NCBI GenBank assembly: GCA_903882765.1
Contig: CAIRYE010000277.1
Coordinates: 1-5,833, forward strand
Direction: 5' to 3'
Origin: an uncultured Anaerolineae bacterium
Lineage (GTDB): Bacteria; Chloroflexota; Anaerolineae; Anaerolineales; Villigracilaceae
DNA length: 5,833 nucleotides
Below the pieces are notes generated by a model. That model worked only from the letters and a program-made list of their open reading frames with translations. It was not told the DNA's origin and did not search any database. The position numbers and the translations under genes were made by a program. Shown here piece after piece: positions 5,676-5,833 of the stretch (the stretch's first letter is position 1; each line of letters opens with the position of its first letter).

Positions 5676-5833
5676 CTATTGATCCGCGAAATCAAACCCC
5701 AACTCGCTGACGTGCACATTCTTCCCCTCAAATTCAGCAAAAGTGAGGTTTTTTAAGCCTAACCCCAATGCCTTGTTGATCTTCTCAAACATGCCCTGAT
5801 AGCTGTATGGGATAGCCTTTTCGGGGTCGAGGC
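5676..5833 (-). CDS. C-terminal part of an unrecognised protein (5' end off the right edge)
   Basis: On the minus strand the frame is open from the window edge to a TAG at 5676-5678, giving 51 residues. It includes DPEKAIPYSYQGMFEKINKA, then LGLGLKNLTFAEFEGK and NVHVSELGFDFADQ at the end. The regular codon choice, the mix of aromatic and charged residues and the lack of stops suggest a real gene rather than noise. I cannot assign a family from this fragment. It faces murI across about 400 bp, so the two are convergent and not in one operon. Confidence 0.7.
   Translation of the reverse strand, partial: LDPEKAIPYSYQGMFEKINKALGLGLKNLTFAEFEGKNVHVSELGFDFADQ

Overview
This window looks like ordinary bacterial chromosome of moderate GC content. 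The style of the ribosomal protein L19 and of the other proteins would fit Chloroflexota (Anaerolineae-like), but that is an impression from protein reading, not a search result. No phage, transposon, CRISPR or toxin-antitoxin signature is visible, and I did not find a convincing undescribed system.

Left part (1-1883), all on the minus strand. The window opens inside a CheB-type methylesterase gene whose 5' end is at 665 and whose 3' end lies off the left edge. Upstream of it is an AT-rich gap (666-1058) holding a strong 36-bp inverted repeat. Next is a 200- or 217-codon gene of unknown function ending at 1059. A tRNA-Leu(GAG) gene follows (1802-1883), with a complete consensus promoter and a hairpin terminator.

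Middle and right (2060-5271), all on the plus strand. A divergent D-Ala-D-Ala ligase-like ATP-grasp gene (start fixed at 2060 by its ribosome binding site) is followed by rplS as a separate unit with its own extended -10 promoter, a short leader hairpin and a strong terminator. Then comes a two-gene unit 2 bp apart: a class-I glutamine amidotransferase-like peptidase C26 hydrolase and murI (glutamate racemase), closed by a hairpin terminator at 5354-5384.

Right edge. About 400 bp without a convincing gene separate murI from the C-terminal 51 codons of an unrecognised minus-strand gene running off the window.

Functionally, murI makes D-glutamate for peptidoglycan, and the ATP-grasp ligase belongs to the family that joins D-alanine (or D-Ala with another residue). 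The stretch 2060-5271 may therefore be a loose cell-wall precursor neighbourhood interrupted by rplS. The C26 hydrolase cleaves gamma-glutamyl bonds in known family members, and its near-overlap with murI suggests co-expression, though its substrate cannot be read from the sequence.
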